Origin: Treponema phagedenis
GTDB lineage: Bacteria; Spirochaetota; Spirochaetia; Treponematales; Treponemataceae
DNA: 64,000 nt
Direction of reading: 5' to 3'
NCBI RefSeq assembly: GCF_008153345.1
Contig: NZ_CP042818.1
Span: 2,939,001-3,003,000, forward strand
Below the pieces are notes generated by a model. It had not been told where the DNA came from and did not search any database. It saw only the letters and a list, made by a program, of their open reading frames with translations. The position numbers and the translations under genes are program-made. Numbering within the stretch: position 1 is the first letter of the stretch; the number at the start of each line of letters is the position of its first letter. This document shows, piece after piece, positions 45,399 to 53,529 of this stretch.

Positions 45399-46680
45399 GT
45401 ATAACGTTTTTTAATTAAGTTTATATTCGAGAGCGTCGGTTATAACCGCTTCAGAAACATCGAGATCATCAAGATTGTATTTCCAATGGAATACGACCGG
45501 CTCTTCATTAATCTCGTCAAAGTATTTATACAGTCGATTAACTAGCTCTGTTTTTGATTTTACTCTCATGCCCCGCAACAGTTGTCTTGTTAGTTTGCTG
45601 AAAAATCCTTCAATCATATTTAACCACGAACCATGTTTTGGCGTAAACACAAACTCAAATCTTCCCGGTACCGTTGAAAGATATCGAATGGTTTCTTTGG
45701 AGGTATGTACTTTTAAGTTATCCAAAATGATTCTAATTTTATCTTCTTGCGGGTATCGTTCATCAAGTATTTTAAGAAATTGTACATAATCTTTACTGGT
45801 GTGACTGTCGCTTACAAGAGGAATGGCATCCCCCGTCTGTAAATCAATGCCTGCTAAAAGTGAGAGCGTGCCAAGCCGTTTGTATTCATAATCACGGCGA
45901 ATGCATTGATGGGTTTCATCAGCAGGTAAATCATCGCTTGTCGTCGCGATAGCTTGTATGCCGGGCTTCTCATCATACGAAACAACATGGATATTCTTCC
46001 CTTCTTCTGTCTGTAATGGCTTATTTTCCTCAAAATAAAGTTCAAGTTGCTTATAAACGAGCAAAACATTGTGCATTTTTCTATCACAGTCAGGGTCTCT
46101 GTTTTCACAGTAATATTCTATTTTGTAAGGTTTAATGTCTGCTTCAGTTAGTATTTTAAATACCGTTGTTTTATGGATAGTAGCGAGCCGTAGGTATCCT
46201 GCACTTTCAGCGGTGGTGTTAATATGCTTTGTTAACAGTGCGTAAGTCCATGTTTCTGCAGCATACCCAAAAGTAGTCGGTTTTTGACAAGCGAGATTTA
46301 TAATCCACGATTTCTCTTCATCGGTAATTTCCGGATTGTTTCCGCGTCCGGGTGCATCGGTGAGAGCATGCTCTACGCCGCCCTGCTTATATTTCTTAAG
46401 GCAGAGCGCAACGCTTCTATACGTATAGCCTACCTTTCCGGCTGTTTCCTTAATGGACAGCCCCTTGCTTTTAAGCAAAAGTATTCGTGCACGCGTAAGC
46501 GTTTGTGCTTGGATTGTTCGTAAACGAACAAGTGATTCAAGGTACGTGAGCTCTTCAGGATTTAGTTCAAGTTTACTCGGCGGTTTGGGCATGCAATACT
46601 CCTTAGTGATAAAAAACTGTTGAGATAGTATCACAAACCAAAGAAAAATACAATATACTTTTCAGAAAAACGTTATACTA
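45397..46680 (-). mobile_element. IS630-family insertion sequence, intact
   Basis: The terminal inverted repeats are TAGTATAACGTTTTTTAATT at 45397 and CAGAAAAACGTTATACTA ending at 46680, so about 15 outer bases are identical. The outer TA dinucleotides fit the TA target of IS630/Tc1-mariner elements. It encodes one complete transposase. Its ends match those of the dispersed MITE-like elements in this window. Confidence 0.9.
45411..46592 (-). CDS. IS630-family DDE transposase
   Basis: A 393-aa transposase. The N-terminal HTH region (LSIKETAGKVGYTYRSVALCLKKY, 45-68) binds the ends; the catalytic triad is Asp207 (SYDEKPG), Asp291 (IILDNLKVH) and Glu328 (SWLNMIEGFF), all intact. It cuts and pastes DNA at TA sites. 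Start ATG 46592 has AAGGAG at eight bases. The TAA stop lies within the terminal repeat. It is the only intact candidate in the window to mobilise the MITE-like elements. Confidence 0.92.
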   Translation of the reverse strand: MPKPPSKLELNPEELTYLESLVRLRTIQAQTLTRARILLLKSKGLSIKETAGKVGYTYRSVALCLKKYKQGGVEHALTDAPGRGNNPEITDEEKSWIINLACQKPTTFGYAAETWTYALLTKHINTTAESAGYLRLATIHKTTVFKILTEADIKPYKIEYYCENRDPDCDRKMHNVLLVYKQLELYFEENKPLQTEEGKNIHVVSYDEKPGIQAIATTSDDLPADETHQCIRRDYEYKRLGTLSLLAGIDLQTGDAIPLVSDSHTSKDYVQFLKILDERYPQEDKIRIILDNLKVHTSKETIRYLSTVPGRFEFVFTPKHGSWLNMIEGFFSKLTRQLLRGMRVKSKTELVNRLYKYFDEINEEPVVFHWKYNLDDLDVSEAVITDALEYKLN

Positions 46681-46752
46681 CAATAGAGCATATCTCGTGT
46701 TTAGTTAAACAAAACCCGACATTATGCATGGTTTTTACACAAGATTAGGGGC

Positions 46753-46781
46753 TTGACATTACAAAAAACGATTTGTGTTAT
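46753..46781 (+). promoter_or_regulatory. Orphaned promoter left of the IS5 element
   Basis: TTGACA (46753-46758), 17 bases, then TGTTAT (46776-46781). The first gene beyond it before the IS5 insertion would have been the small membrane protein now at 48057. Confidence 0.55.
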
Positions 46782-46801
46782 ATAACAACCTCTTTGCTTT
46801 A

Positions 46802-48011
46802 GGGCACCTCTAAAAACCCCCTTTAAAAAAGATTAAAAAGATGATAAAATGAGGTATGAAACAAAAAGGATTATTTGATGAAGAAGATCGTTTAAGAGTA
46901 TTAAGTAAGCTAGGAGATAGTCTTGAAAAATTAAACGAAAAAATAAATTGGGAAATATTCAAGCCCCTATTAAAAAAAGCATTAACTAAAGAGCCAAAAG
47001 GTTTAGGCGGAAGACCTGCATACGATTATGTAATGATGTTTAAAATAATAATTTTACAAAAATTATACAACATAAGTGATGACCAAACGGAATATCAAAT
47101 AAACGATCGGCTATCCTTTATGAGATTTTTAGGATTGGAATTAAAAGATAAAGTACCCGATGCAAAAACAATATGGCTTTTTAAAGAAAAACTCATTGAA
47201 GCGAGAGTATCAAAAAAATTATTTGAAAAGTTTGGAAAAGAATTAGCTAAAAATAACTTAATAGGAAAAGAGGGAACGATAATAGATGCGACAATAGTAG
47301 AAGCACCGATACAGCATAACAGCAAAGATGAAAATGAACAAATCAAAAACGGAAAAATTCCTGAACAATGGCAAGAAAAACAAAATAAGGCAAAATTATC
47401 GCAAAAAGACTGTGATGCGAGGTGGACAAAGAAGCATAAACGTAATTATTACGGTTATAAAGATCATATAAAAATAGATAAAAAAAGTAAGCTTATATTG
47501 AAAGCAACGGTAACAGCAGCCAATGTTCATGATAGTAGAGAGTTAAAAAATTTAGTTGAAAGGAAAGATGAAAGATTATACGCAGATAGTGCCTATATAG
47601 GAGAAGAAATAGAGGGGATTTTAAAAGCGAAAGGGATAGAAGGACAAATTTGTGAAAGAGGAGCAAGAGGGAAACCTCTTACTAAAAAACAAAAAATCGG
47701 TAACAGAAAAAAATCAAAAATACGGGCAAGAGTTGAACATGTATTTGGCTTTATGACAAACTCAATGAAAGGTATCTATGTAAGAACGATAGGACTAGCT
47801 CGTGCAACATTTTCGATAATAATGATGAACTTAACATACAACTTATGCCGATATTGCTATCTAAAGAAGTAAAATGAGAGAGCATATAGGTAATAAAATG
47901 GAAAAGTAAGAGAACTAAGATAAAGAATCCAAGTTTTACACTAGACAATTTATAAAAAAGCTACTAAAATAATAAATAGGTACACTAAAAAATAGGTTTT
48001 TAGAAGTGCCC
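46802..48011 (+). mobile_element. IS5-family insertion sequence, intact, with 4-bp target duplication
   Basis: The terminal repeats GGGCACCTCTAAAAACC (46802-46818) and GGTTTTTAGAAGTGCCC (47995-48011) differ at one position. TTTA flanks both sides (46798-46801 and 48012-48015). Total 1210 bp. The precise duplication and complete transposase indicate a recent insertion. Confidence 0.9.
46856..47872 (+). CDS. IS5-family DDE transposase
   Basis: A 338-aa transposase with an N-terminal DUF772-like domain (LKKALTKEPKGLGGRPAYDYVMMFKIIILQKLYNISDDQTEYQINDRLSFMRFLGL) and a DDE nuclease core: Asp144 (IIDATIVEAP), Asp244 (YADSAYIG) and Glu294 (RARVEHVFGF). The gene is complete and strongly AT-biased, with nearly all codons ending in A or T, unlike its neighbours, which suggests recent arrival. 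Short GAGG precedes the ATG. Confidence 0.92.
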   Translation: MKQKGLFDEEDRLRVLSKLGDSLEKLNEKINWEIFKPLLKKALTKEPKGLGGRPAYDYVMMFKIIILQKLYNISDDQTEYQINDRLSFMRFLGLELKDKVPDAKTIWLFKEKLIEARVSKKLFEKFGKELAKNNLIGKEGTIIDATIVEAPIQHNSKDENEQIKNGKIPEQWQEKQNKAKLSQKDCDARWTKKHKRNYYGYKDHIKIDKKSKLILKATVTAANVHDSRELKNLVERKDERLYADSAYIGEEIEGILKAKGIEGQICERGARGKPLTKKQKIGNRKKSKIRARVEHVFGFMTNSMKGIYVRTIGLARATFSIIMMNLTYNLCRYCYLKK

Positions 48012-48056
48012 TTTAGTACCTCAACGGCAACAAAAACAAACAAAGGATAAAGAAAT

Positions 48057-48470
48057 ATGGCACCACAGTATTTTATACTCATAATTGCAGCTCTTTTAAT
48101 CTATGGAATTGTAACCATGATCATCTTCAAAAAGAAAAACCGCGAAGCAAAGGACAATTACCTGTCCCTCTATCCTAACTCCTGCAAAGTCTTTTTGAAG
48201 AGCAGCTTCATTGGTGTTGCATCCAGCAACATCGAAGTTCGCAGCATCGACGGAGTCAAAGCGGCATTTGCAGACCACGAAAGTATTTACGTCAAGCCGG
48301 GTAAAAGCGTTCTCGAAGTCAGGTTTACCTCCCATCGCAAAGGTGTTGTTTTCAAAAACGTCCATGCAGCCACCGACTTCATCCCTTTTGAAGTCGACCT
48401 TCAGGAAGGCAAAGAATACACCCTCTCATTCGACAAGAACAATGGATTCCAAATCGCAGAGCGAAAATAG
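48057..48470 (+). CDS. Small single-pass membrane protein, unknown function
   Basis: A 137-aa protein with one N-terminal hydrophobic helix (residues 5-24, YFILIIAALLIYGIVTMIIF) and a soluble beta-rich part (SNIEVRSIDGVKAAFADHESIYVKPGKSVLEVRF). I do not recognise the family. AAAGGATAAAG precedes the ATG. The IS5 element lies 45 bases upstream, separating it from the TTGACA promoter at 46753. Confidence 0.65.
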   Translation: MAPQYFILIIAALLIYGIVTMIIFKKKNREAKDNYLSLYPNSCKVFLKSSFIGVASSNIEVRSIDGVKAAFADHESIYVKPGKSVLEVRFTSHRKGVVFKNVHAATDFIPFEVDLQEGKEYTLSFDKNNGFQIAERK

Positions 48471-48643
48471 CATCGGCTCGAGGATGCTTAGGTAAATTTT
48501 TCATGCTTGTAAGAATTTTGCGACGATAGCAAATTTTTAAAGACAGAAGGCTTTATGCGGCTTTCTTTTTTCCCACAGGTTTGCTTTTAATAGCGCATTT
48601 GTGGTTTTACTTCCCATATAATGATGAATTAATTATCCGCCTC

Positions 48644-48850
48644 CACGACAAGAGTTGAGAAAACTCTCGTCATATATGGCGGATAATCAGCCGATAAAAA
48701 GTCCGTAAAACATTTTATAAAAAATTACTGTTACCGAAGAATTAACAGATACCCGCCGGCAATGGCAAGTAAAACATACAGTATCCGATATCATTTTTGT
48801 TGTTCTCGTTGCAACAATCGCAAATACCGATGAATACGAAAAACCAACGT
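48644..48850 (+). mobile_element. ISAs1-family left-end remnant
   Basis: CACGACAAGAGTTGAGAAAA opens it and matches the left end at 19815. It keeps more of the transposase start than that copy: LTDTRRQWQVKHTVSDIIFVVLVATIANTDEY can be read before it breaks off. The rest of 48471-48992 contains no gene. Confidence 0.7.
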
Positions 48851-48992
48851 GATATCTACTGAGGAAAATACGGGGTGATGGCTAAAAAACGGATGCAGAT
48901 TATGAAAGGCTGTGAGGGGTTGTGTCAGGAGCCGCATGAGACGGCAGCTATTTTGCCACCGTCTTATACATCGCTATCGGCCTAATTGAAGC

Positions 48993-49250
48993 TTAGAGGT
49001 TTTCCTTTAAGAAGTCTTCTATAGCTTTTGCTGCGGCACTTTCGTCATCTCCCTCGATTGTAATAGTAATCGGTGTTCCTTGTTTAATTCCAAGACTCAT
49101 GATTGCGATCATTCTTTTGCCGTCTGCTGTTTTGTCATTTCCGGAAATGGTTATTTTACTGCTAAATGTTTTTGTAAGAGCAACAAGCTTTCCGGCAGGA
49201 CGAGCGTGTATTCCAATCGGGTCGGTAATTGTGTAAGTAAATGTTTTCAT
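48993..49250 (-). CDS. ptsH: HPr phosphocarrier of the fructose PTS operon
   Basis: An 85-aa HPr. The phosphorylated histidine is His15 (IHARPAG). At position 46, where HPr of Firmicutes-type regulation has the kinase-target serine, this protein has arginine (GKRMIAIMSLG). It passes phosphate from Enzyme I to the fructose EIIA. I chose ATG 49250 by homologue length, with AGAAGA upstream. It is the last gene of the operon, 183 bases after fruA. Confidence 0.88.
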   Translation of the reverse strand: MKTFTYTITDPIGIHARPAGKLVALTKTFSSKITISGNDKTADGKRMIAIMSLGIKQGTPITITIEGDDESAAAKAIEDFLKENL

Positions 49251-49433
49251 TTTATCTTCTTTGTTAGTATACATAAATTTGACAGTCCTTTTAGGAATTT
49301 TTCTGTCAGTTTTCTGCCGTTTTCAGCATGATGCCAAAAACGGCGTTTGATTGATATGTCGGTTTGTAAAATCAAGCACATCGCCTAAAATGACTATCTA
49401 TGTACTTTGAGTTTATACCATCCGAACTCTATT

Positions 49434-51344
49434 TTATTCATGAACCGGTTTCTTTGTCAATCCTAAAAGCAGCGCACCAACGATGGATCCTGCCAAAAGG
49501 GCAACAAGATACATAAGCGCACCTCCTACCACCGGGAAAACAAATATTCCGCCGTGAGGAGCCATTAAAGTACAGTTTGCCGCCATTGAAATACCGCCGG
49601 CAAGTGCCGAACCGATGATACAGGCCGGTAAAACCCGTAAGGGATCGGAGGCTGCAAAAGGAATAGCCCCTTCGGTGATAAAGGAAAGCCCCATAATAAA
49701 GTTTGCAGGGCCTGCCTTTCTTTCTTGGACAGTAAACTTGTGTTTGAATATAATGGTTGAAATAGCGATTGCAATTGGTGGCACCATTCCGCCGACCATG
49801 ACGGCTGCCATAATATTGTAATTGCCTGCCGCTATTGAAGCGGTGCCGAATACATAGGCGGCTTTATTTACCGGACCTCCCATATCGACGGACATCATCC
49901 CTCCAAGGATAATACCGAGTATAATGCTGCCGGAGCCTGATATTCCGGAAAGTGTAGTATTTAAAACCGTGTTCAGTGCTCCGATGGGCGGCTCAATTAC
50001 AAAGGTCAGTATCAAGCCGGTAACGAAAATCCCGAGAAGCGGATACAACAAGATAGCCTTAATTCCGTCAAAAGCTTTGGGCAAACCTGAAAGAAGTTTT
50101 TTTATCAGCTGCACACAATATCCCGCAATAAAGCCTGCAGCCATTGCACCGAGGAAGCCGCTTTTTCCGTTAGCGGCAATGTATCCGCCGACAAATCCGG
50201 CAACAAGCCCCGGACGGTCTGCAATACTCATCGCAATAAATCCGGCTAATATCGGCAGCATAAAGCTAAAAGAACCGCCGCCTATTGACATAAAGATTTT
50301 TGCAATCGGTGTTATTGAACCGAAGCCTGAGCGTTGATCGACAGGCAGAGAATTGAGATCAACAGTTAATCCGTCAATTAAGAAAGCAATAGCGATTAAA
50401 ATACCGCCGCCCACAACGAAGGGAAGCATATATGAAACGCCGTTCATAAGATGAGTATAGATTACATGAGCTACACTGTCTTTTTTATAATCTTCACTTT
50501 TATGTGCTGCTCCCGTATCATTTTTTGCATGATAGATTGAAGCATCTCCCCGCATTGCTTTTTCAATAAGAGTCTCGGCTTTATTAATTCCATCAGCAAC
50601 TTTGCACTGGATGAGCTTTTTGCCGTTAAATCTTTCGAGCGGAACCTGTGTGTCTGCGGCAACAATAATGCAATCAGCTTCCGCAATTTCAGCTGCGGTC
50701 AGTTCGTTTTTCGTACCGCCGGTTCCCCGTGTTTCTACTTTAATGGTACAGCCCTTTGCAAAAGCATGTTTTTGCAAAGCTTCAGCCGCCATGTAAGTAT
50801 GCGCAATACCGGTGGGACAGCCAGTTACCGCAAGGAGTTTTGCTTTTGCGTTTTCTGTCGGTTGGTGAGGCATTTCCTGTGCATCTTTTTCAGACTCTGC
50901 TTCATCAATAACAGAAAGGAATTCATCAATATTTTTTGCTTCAAGAAGATTTTTTGTAAAATCCTCATTGAGTAGCAGTGTTGAAAGTTTGCTTAAAACA
51001 TCAACATGCACATTATCCTTTGTTTCCGGAGCGGCAATAAGAAAAAGTACTTTTACTTTTTCTCCGTCCGGAGCATCAAAGTCAACCCCGTTAGAGAAAG
51101 TCATTGCCGCAAGGCCTGCTTCTTTTACCGCATCGCTTCTACAATGCGGAATTGCAACCCCGTCTCCTACCGCAGTGGTAGCCTCTTCTTCGCGGGCATA
51201 TACTCCCTTGGCATATTTTGCCTTATCCGCAATTTTTCCGCTTGCTGCCATTAAATCAATAATTTGATTAAGCGCATCGTCTTTGTTTCCTGCAAATCCG
51301 TTTAGTGAAATACTTTTCGGATCAAGCAAATCTCTTATACGCAT
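49434..51344 (-). CDS. fruA: PTS fructose transporter, EIIABC fusion
   Basis: A 636-aa permease-enzyme. EIIA is 1-150, with the active histidine His67 (AIPHCRSD). EIIB is about 168-265, with the phosphocysteine Cys176 (VTGCPTGIAHTYMAAEAL). EIIC is about 295-630, with multiple membrane helices and the usual GGMMSVDMGGPVNKAAYVF block. It takes up fructose and delivers fructose-1-phosphate to the kinase encoded upstream. AGGAGG precedes the ATG. Confidence 0.95.
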   Translation of the reverse strand: MRIRDLLDPKSISLNGFAGNKDDALNQIIDLMAASGKIADKAKYAKGVYAREEEATTAVGDGVAIPHCRSDAVKEAGLAAMTFSNGVDFDAPDGEKVKVLFLIAAPETKDNVHVDVLSKLSTLLLNEDFTKNLLEAKNIDEFLSVIDEAESEKDAQEMPHQPTENAKAKLLAVTGCPTGIAHTYMAAEALQKHAFAKGCTIKVETRGTGGTKNELTAAEIAEADCIIVAADTQVPLERFNGKKLIQCKVADGINKAETLIEKAMRGDASIYHAKNDTGAAHKSEDYKKDSVAHVIYTHLMNGVSYMLPFVVGGGILIAIAFLIDGLTVDLNSLPVDQRSGFGSITPIAKIFMSIGGGSFSFMLPILAGFIAMSIADRPGLVAGFVGGYIAANGKSGFLGAMAAGFIAGYCVQLIKKLLSGLPKAFDGIKAILLYPLLGIFVTGLILTFVIEPPIGALNTVLNTTLSGISGSGSIILGIILGGMMSVDMGGPVNKAAYVFGTASIAAGNYNIMAAVMVGGMVPPIAIAISTIIFKHKFTVQERKAGPANFIMGLSFITEGAIPFAASDPLRVLPACIIGSALAGGISMAANCTLMAPHGGIFVFPVVGGALMYLVALLAGSIVGALLLGLTKKPVHE

Positions 51345-51530
51345 AAATCCTCCTATAAAAAGTTTTTCCTTCGCTTTTTTAAAACATTGCTTGAAAAAGC
51401 TGAAGTTAATAAGTTATGTTTTGCAAACAAAATATGAAGCAAAACTCATCAGATACACAGACAGGAGATTTTAACCTGCTTGTGTGATATTAAAACCACA
51501 GGCACTGTTTTCCGTGTTTTAATTTCCGTA

Positions 51531-52445
51531 TTAAAAATTAAACTGCTGATTTTTAAGCAATTCTTCTACCTGATACCGCTTTGCAAGCTCTTCGGAAAAC
51601 GCGCTTGCAGAACCGGTACACAAACCCATCTTGAAAGCTTCGGTGTATGAATTGGTTTCTAAAAATCCCGCAATAAAACCAGCTACCATGGAATCTCCGG
51701 CGCCGACTGAATTTACTTTTTTTCCTTTTGGAGCGGCGCTTTGATACACCGATCCTTTTTCGTTTATAAAGAGCGCTCCGTCCCCTGCCATAGATATGAG
51801 TACATTTTGCGCGCCAAGCTCTCGTATTTTTTTTGCATAAAAAATAATTTCTTCCGTTGTAGTAATTTCCGTATCGAAAATTTCCGAAAGCTCATGTTTG
51901 TTCGGTTTAGTTAAAAAGGGTTTATATGGGAGCGTATTTTTTAATAAATCTTTTGTTGCATCGACAATGATTTTTGTTTTCTTTTTTTGTAAGAGTTTCA
52001 TAATATCAACATAGAGAGTTGAGGAAAGCGTAGATGGAATACTGCCGGCAAGAACAAGAATATCATCATCTTGCAAGGCGGCTATTTTGCTAAAAAGTTT
52101 TTCCACATCCGCAGCTTCAATAGATGGTCCTTGTCCGTTCATTTCGGTCTCTTCATCGGATCTCAGTTTTACGTTGATGCGGGAAATTCCGTTTTTAACG
52201 GAGATAAAGTCATTGGTAATTCCTTTCTCAGAAAGCATGGCGCAGATTTTATCGCCGGTAAAGCCCGCGGCAAATCCGAGCGCAATTGAGTTAAACCCAA
52301 GGTTACGCAACACAAGGGAGACATTAATCCCTTTCCCACCGACATTAATCCGCTCGGCGGTAACTCGATTTAACACACCGGTTTGGAAGTTCGGCACATC
52401 AATAATGTAATCAAGTGAAGGATTAATTGTTACGGTATAAATCAT
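51531..52445 (-). CDS. fruK: 1-phosphofructokinase
   Basis: A 304-aa PfkB-family sugar kinase. The N-terminal GGKGINVSLVLRNLG motif binds the sugar phosphate and NSVGAGDSMVAGFIAG is the ATP/catalytic signature with its base aspartate. It converts fructose-1-phosphate to fructose-1,6-bisphosphate. GAGAGGTG precedes the ATG. It sits between the DeoR-type regulator and fruA. Confidence 0.93.
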   Translation of the reverse strand: MIYTVTINPSLDYIIDVPNFQTGVLNRVTAERINVGGKGINVSLVLRNLGFNSIALGFAAGFTGDKICAMLSEKGITNDFISVKNGISRINVKLRSDEETEMNGQGPSIEAADVEKLFSKIAALQDDDILVLAGSIPSTLSSTLYVDIMKLLQKKKTKIIVDATKDLLKNTLPYKPFLTKPNKHELSEIFDTEITTTEEIIFYAKKIRELGAQNVLISMAGDGALFINEKGSVYQSAAPKGKKVNSVGAGDSMVAGFIAGFLETNSYTEAFKMGLCTGSASAFSEELAKRYQVEELLKNQQFNF

Positions 52446-52466
52446 TTTTCACCTCTCATAATTTTT

Positions 52467-53213
52467 TTATCCTACCTCAATAATATTTCTATACTCTGAA
52501 TATGAGGAGTCCGGTAAAGTTGACGTAATAACGGTCGCCTTCATAAAGTCGGCAAAGGTAACGCTGGCAAGTTTTGAAAATTTGCTTGCATCGCAGATAA
52601 CATAGCGTTTATGCGTACGTTTCATCGCAGCCTTTTTAATGAGTGCTTCACTTATGTCGGGCGTGCTGAAACCGGTATTCGGGCTCACCCCGTTTGTTCC
52701 CCAAAAACCTTTAGTAAAATTATATTTTAAAAGAGATTCTATTGCTTCTTCTCCGACGACCGCTTCGCTGGTTTGTTTAATTTCTCCGCCTAAGATATAG
52801 GTACGAAACCCCCTCTCCGAAAGGCGCTCCGCATGGGAAAAACTGTTTGTAACAAAAGTAATATTTTTTTGACTGATGAAATCGATCATGCAACCCGTTG
52901 TAGTCCCCGCATCAAGATACACAAAATCATCTTGTTGAATGAGAGAGGCGGCATAGCGCGCAATTTCAAGTTTTTCCGATTGGTTATGAGTTTCGCGAGA
53001 AGAGACTGAAACATCTTTTGTGCTGAATGTTAGGTCTTTTGTAATTGCGCCGCCGAAAACTTTTGTAAGTCGACCTTGCGAATGCAGGCTGTTAAGATCT
53101 CGGCGAATAGTTGATTCGGAAAAATGCAATTTTTCGGCAAGCTCTTGCACCGTTACGGATCCTTTTACATCAATAAGAGAAAGTATTTTATCAAATCGTT
53201 CTTCTGCAAGCAT
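52467..53213 (-). CDS. fruR: DeoR-family regulator of the fructose operon
   Basis: A 248-aa protein. Residues 1-57 are a DeoR-type winged helix (SVTVQELAEKLHFSESTIRRDLNSLHSQGRLTKVFGGA). The rest is a sugar-phosphate sensor domain (DFVYLDAGTTTGCMI, FVTNSFSHAERL, KGFWGTNGVSPNTGFSTPD). Position at the head of the operon indicates repression relieved by fructose-1-phosphate, by analogy with FruR of other bacteria. Candidate operators lie upstream. Confidence 0.85.
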   Translation of the reverse strand: MLAEERFDKILSLIDVKGSVTVQELAEKLHFSESTIRRDLNSLHSQGRLTKVFGGAITKDLTFSTKDVSVSSRETHNQSEKLEIARYAASLIQQDDFVYLDAGTTTGCMIDFISQKNITFVTNSFSHAERLSERGFRTYILGGEIKQTSEAVVGEEAIESLLKYNFTKGFWGTNGVSPNTGFSTPDISEALIKKAAMKRTHKRYVICDASKFSKLASVTFADFMKATVITSTLPDSSYSEYRNIIEVG

Positions 53214-53248
53214 TTTTCTAAATTTAAATTTTTAAAGTGATTTTAATT

Positions 53249-53280
53249 AAATTGAGCAAGTCTTTAAAATTGCTTAATTT
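53249..53280. promoter_or_regulatory. Inverted repeat in the fruR leader
   Basis: AAATTGAGCAA (53249-53259) pairs with TTGCTTAATTT (53270-53280) with one mismatch. It lies between the predicted transcription start and the ATG and may be an operator or a leader hairpin. Confidence 0.45.
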
Positions 53281-53302
53281 AATACTCTTAACATATAGTT
53301 TT

Positions 53303-53331
53303 ATTATAAATCCTGTTTTATTCAAAGTCAA
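53303..53331 (-). promoter_or_regulatory. fruR-fruK-fruA-ptsH promoter
   Basis: On the minus strand TTGACT (53331-53326) and TATAAT (53308-53303) are separated by 17 bases. The leader to the ATG at 53213 is about 80 bases. Confidence 0.7.
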
Positions 53332-53357
53332 GCAAAATAATTCAAATTCAAGCAAAA
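53321..53357. promoter_or_regulatory. 20-bp direct repeats overlapping the fru promoter (candidate FruR sites)
   Basis: TTCAAAGTCAAGCAAAA (53321-53337) and TTCAAATTCAAGCAAAA (53341-53357) repeat with a 20-bp period; a weaker third unit (TCCAAAATAAA) starts at 53361. The first covers the -35 box. DeoR-family repressors typically bind such repeats. Confidence 0.55.
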
Positions 53358-53493
53358 CTATCCAAAATAAATCAGATTTTTTTTGATTTAACGGCTGTAT
53401 AAAACGTGAACAGGATATTTTTAGTAAAACAAGGTATTTGCCGAGTATTTTTACTTTTGACTGGACTTTTTTGCTGATATTTAGTATCTTATA

Positions 53494-53510
53494 TTAAGAA
53501 TGATTATTAA
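53494..53510 (+). promoter_or_regulatory. PerR/Fur-like box in front of ahpC
   Basis: TTAAGAATGATTATTAA is an 8-1-8 inverted repeat with one mismatch, close in form to PerR/Fur operators. It lies 20 bases before the ahpC ATG, between the probable -10 region and GGAGG. Confidence 0.4.
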
Positions 53511-53529
53511 TATTGAATGGAGGTAATTT

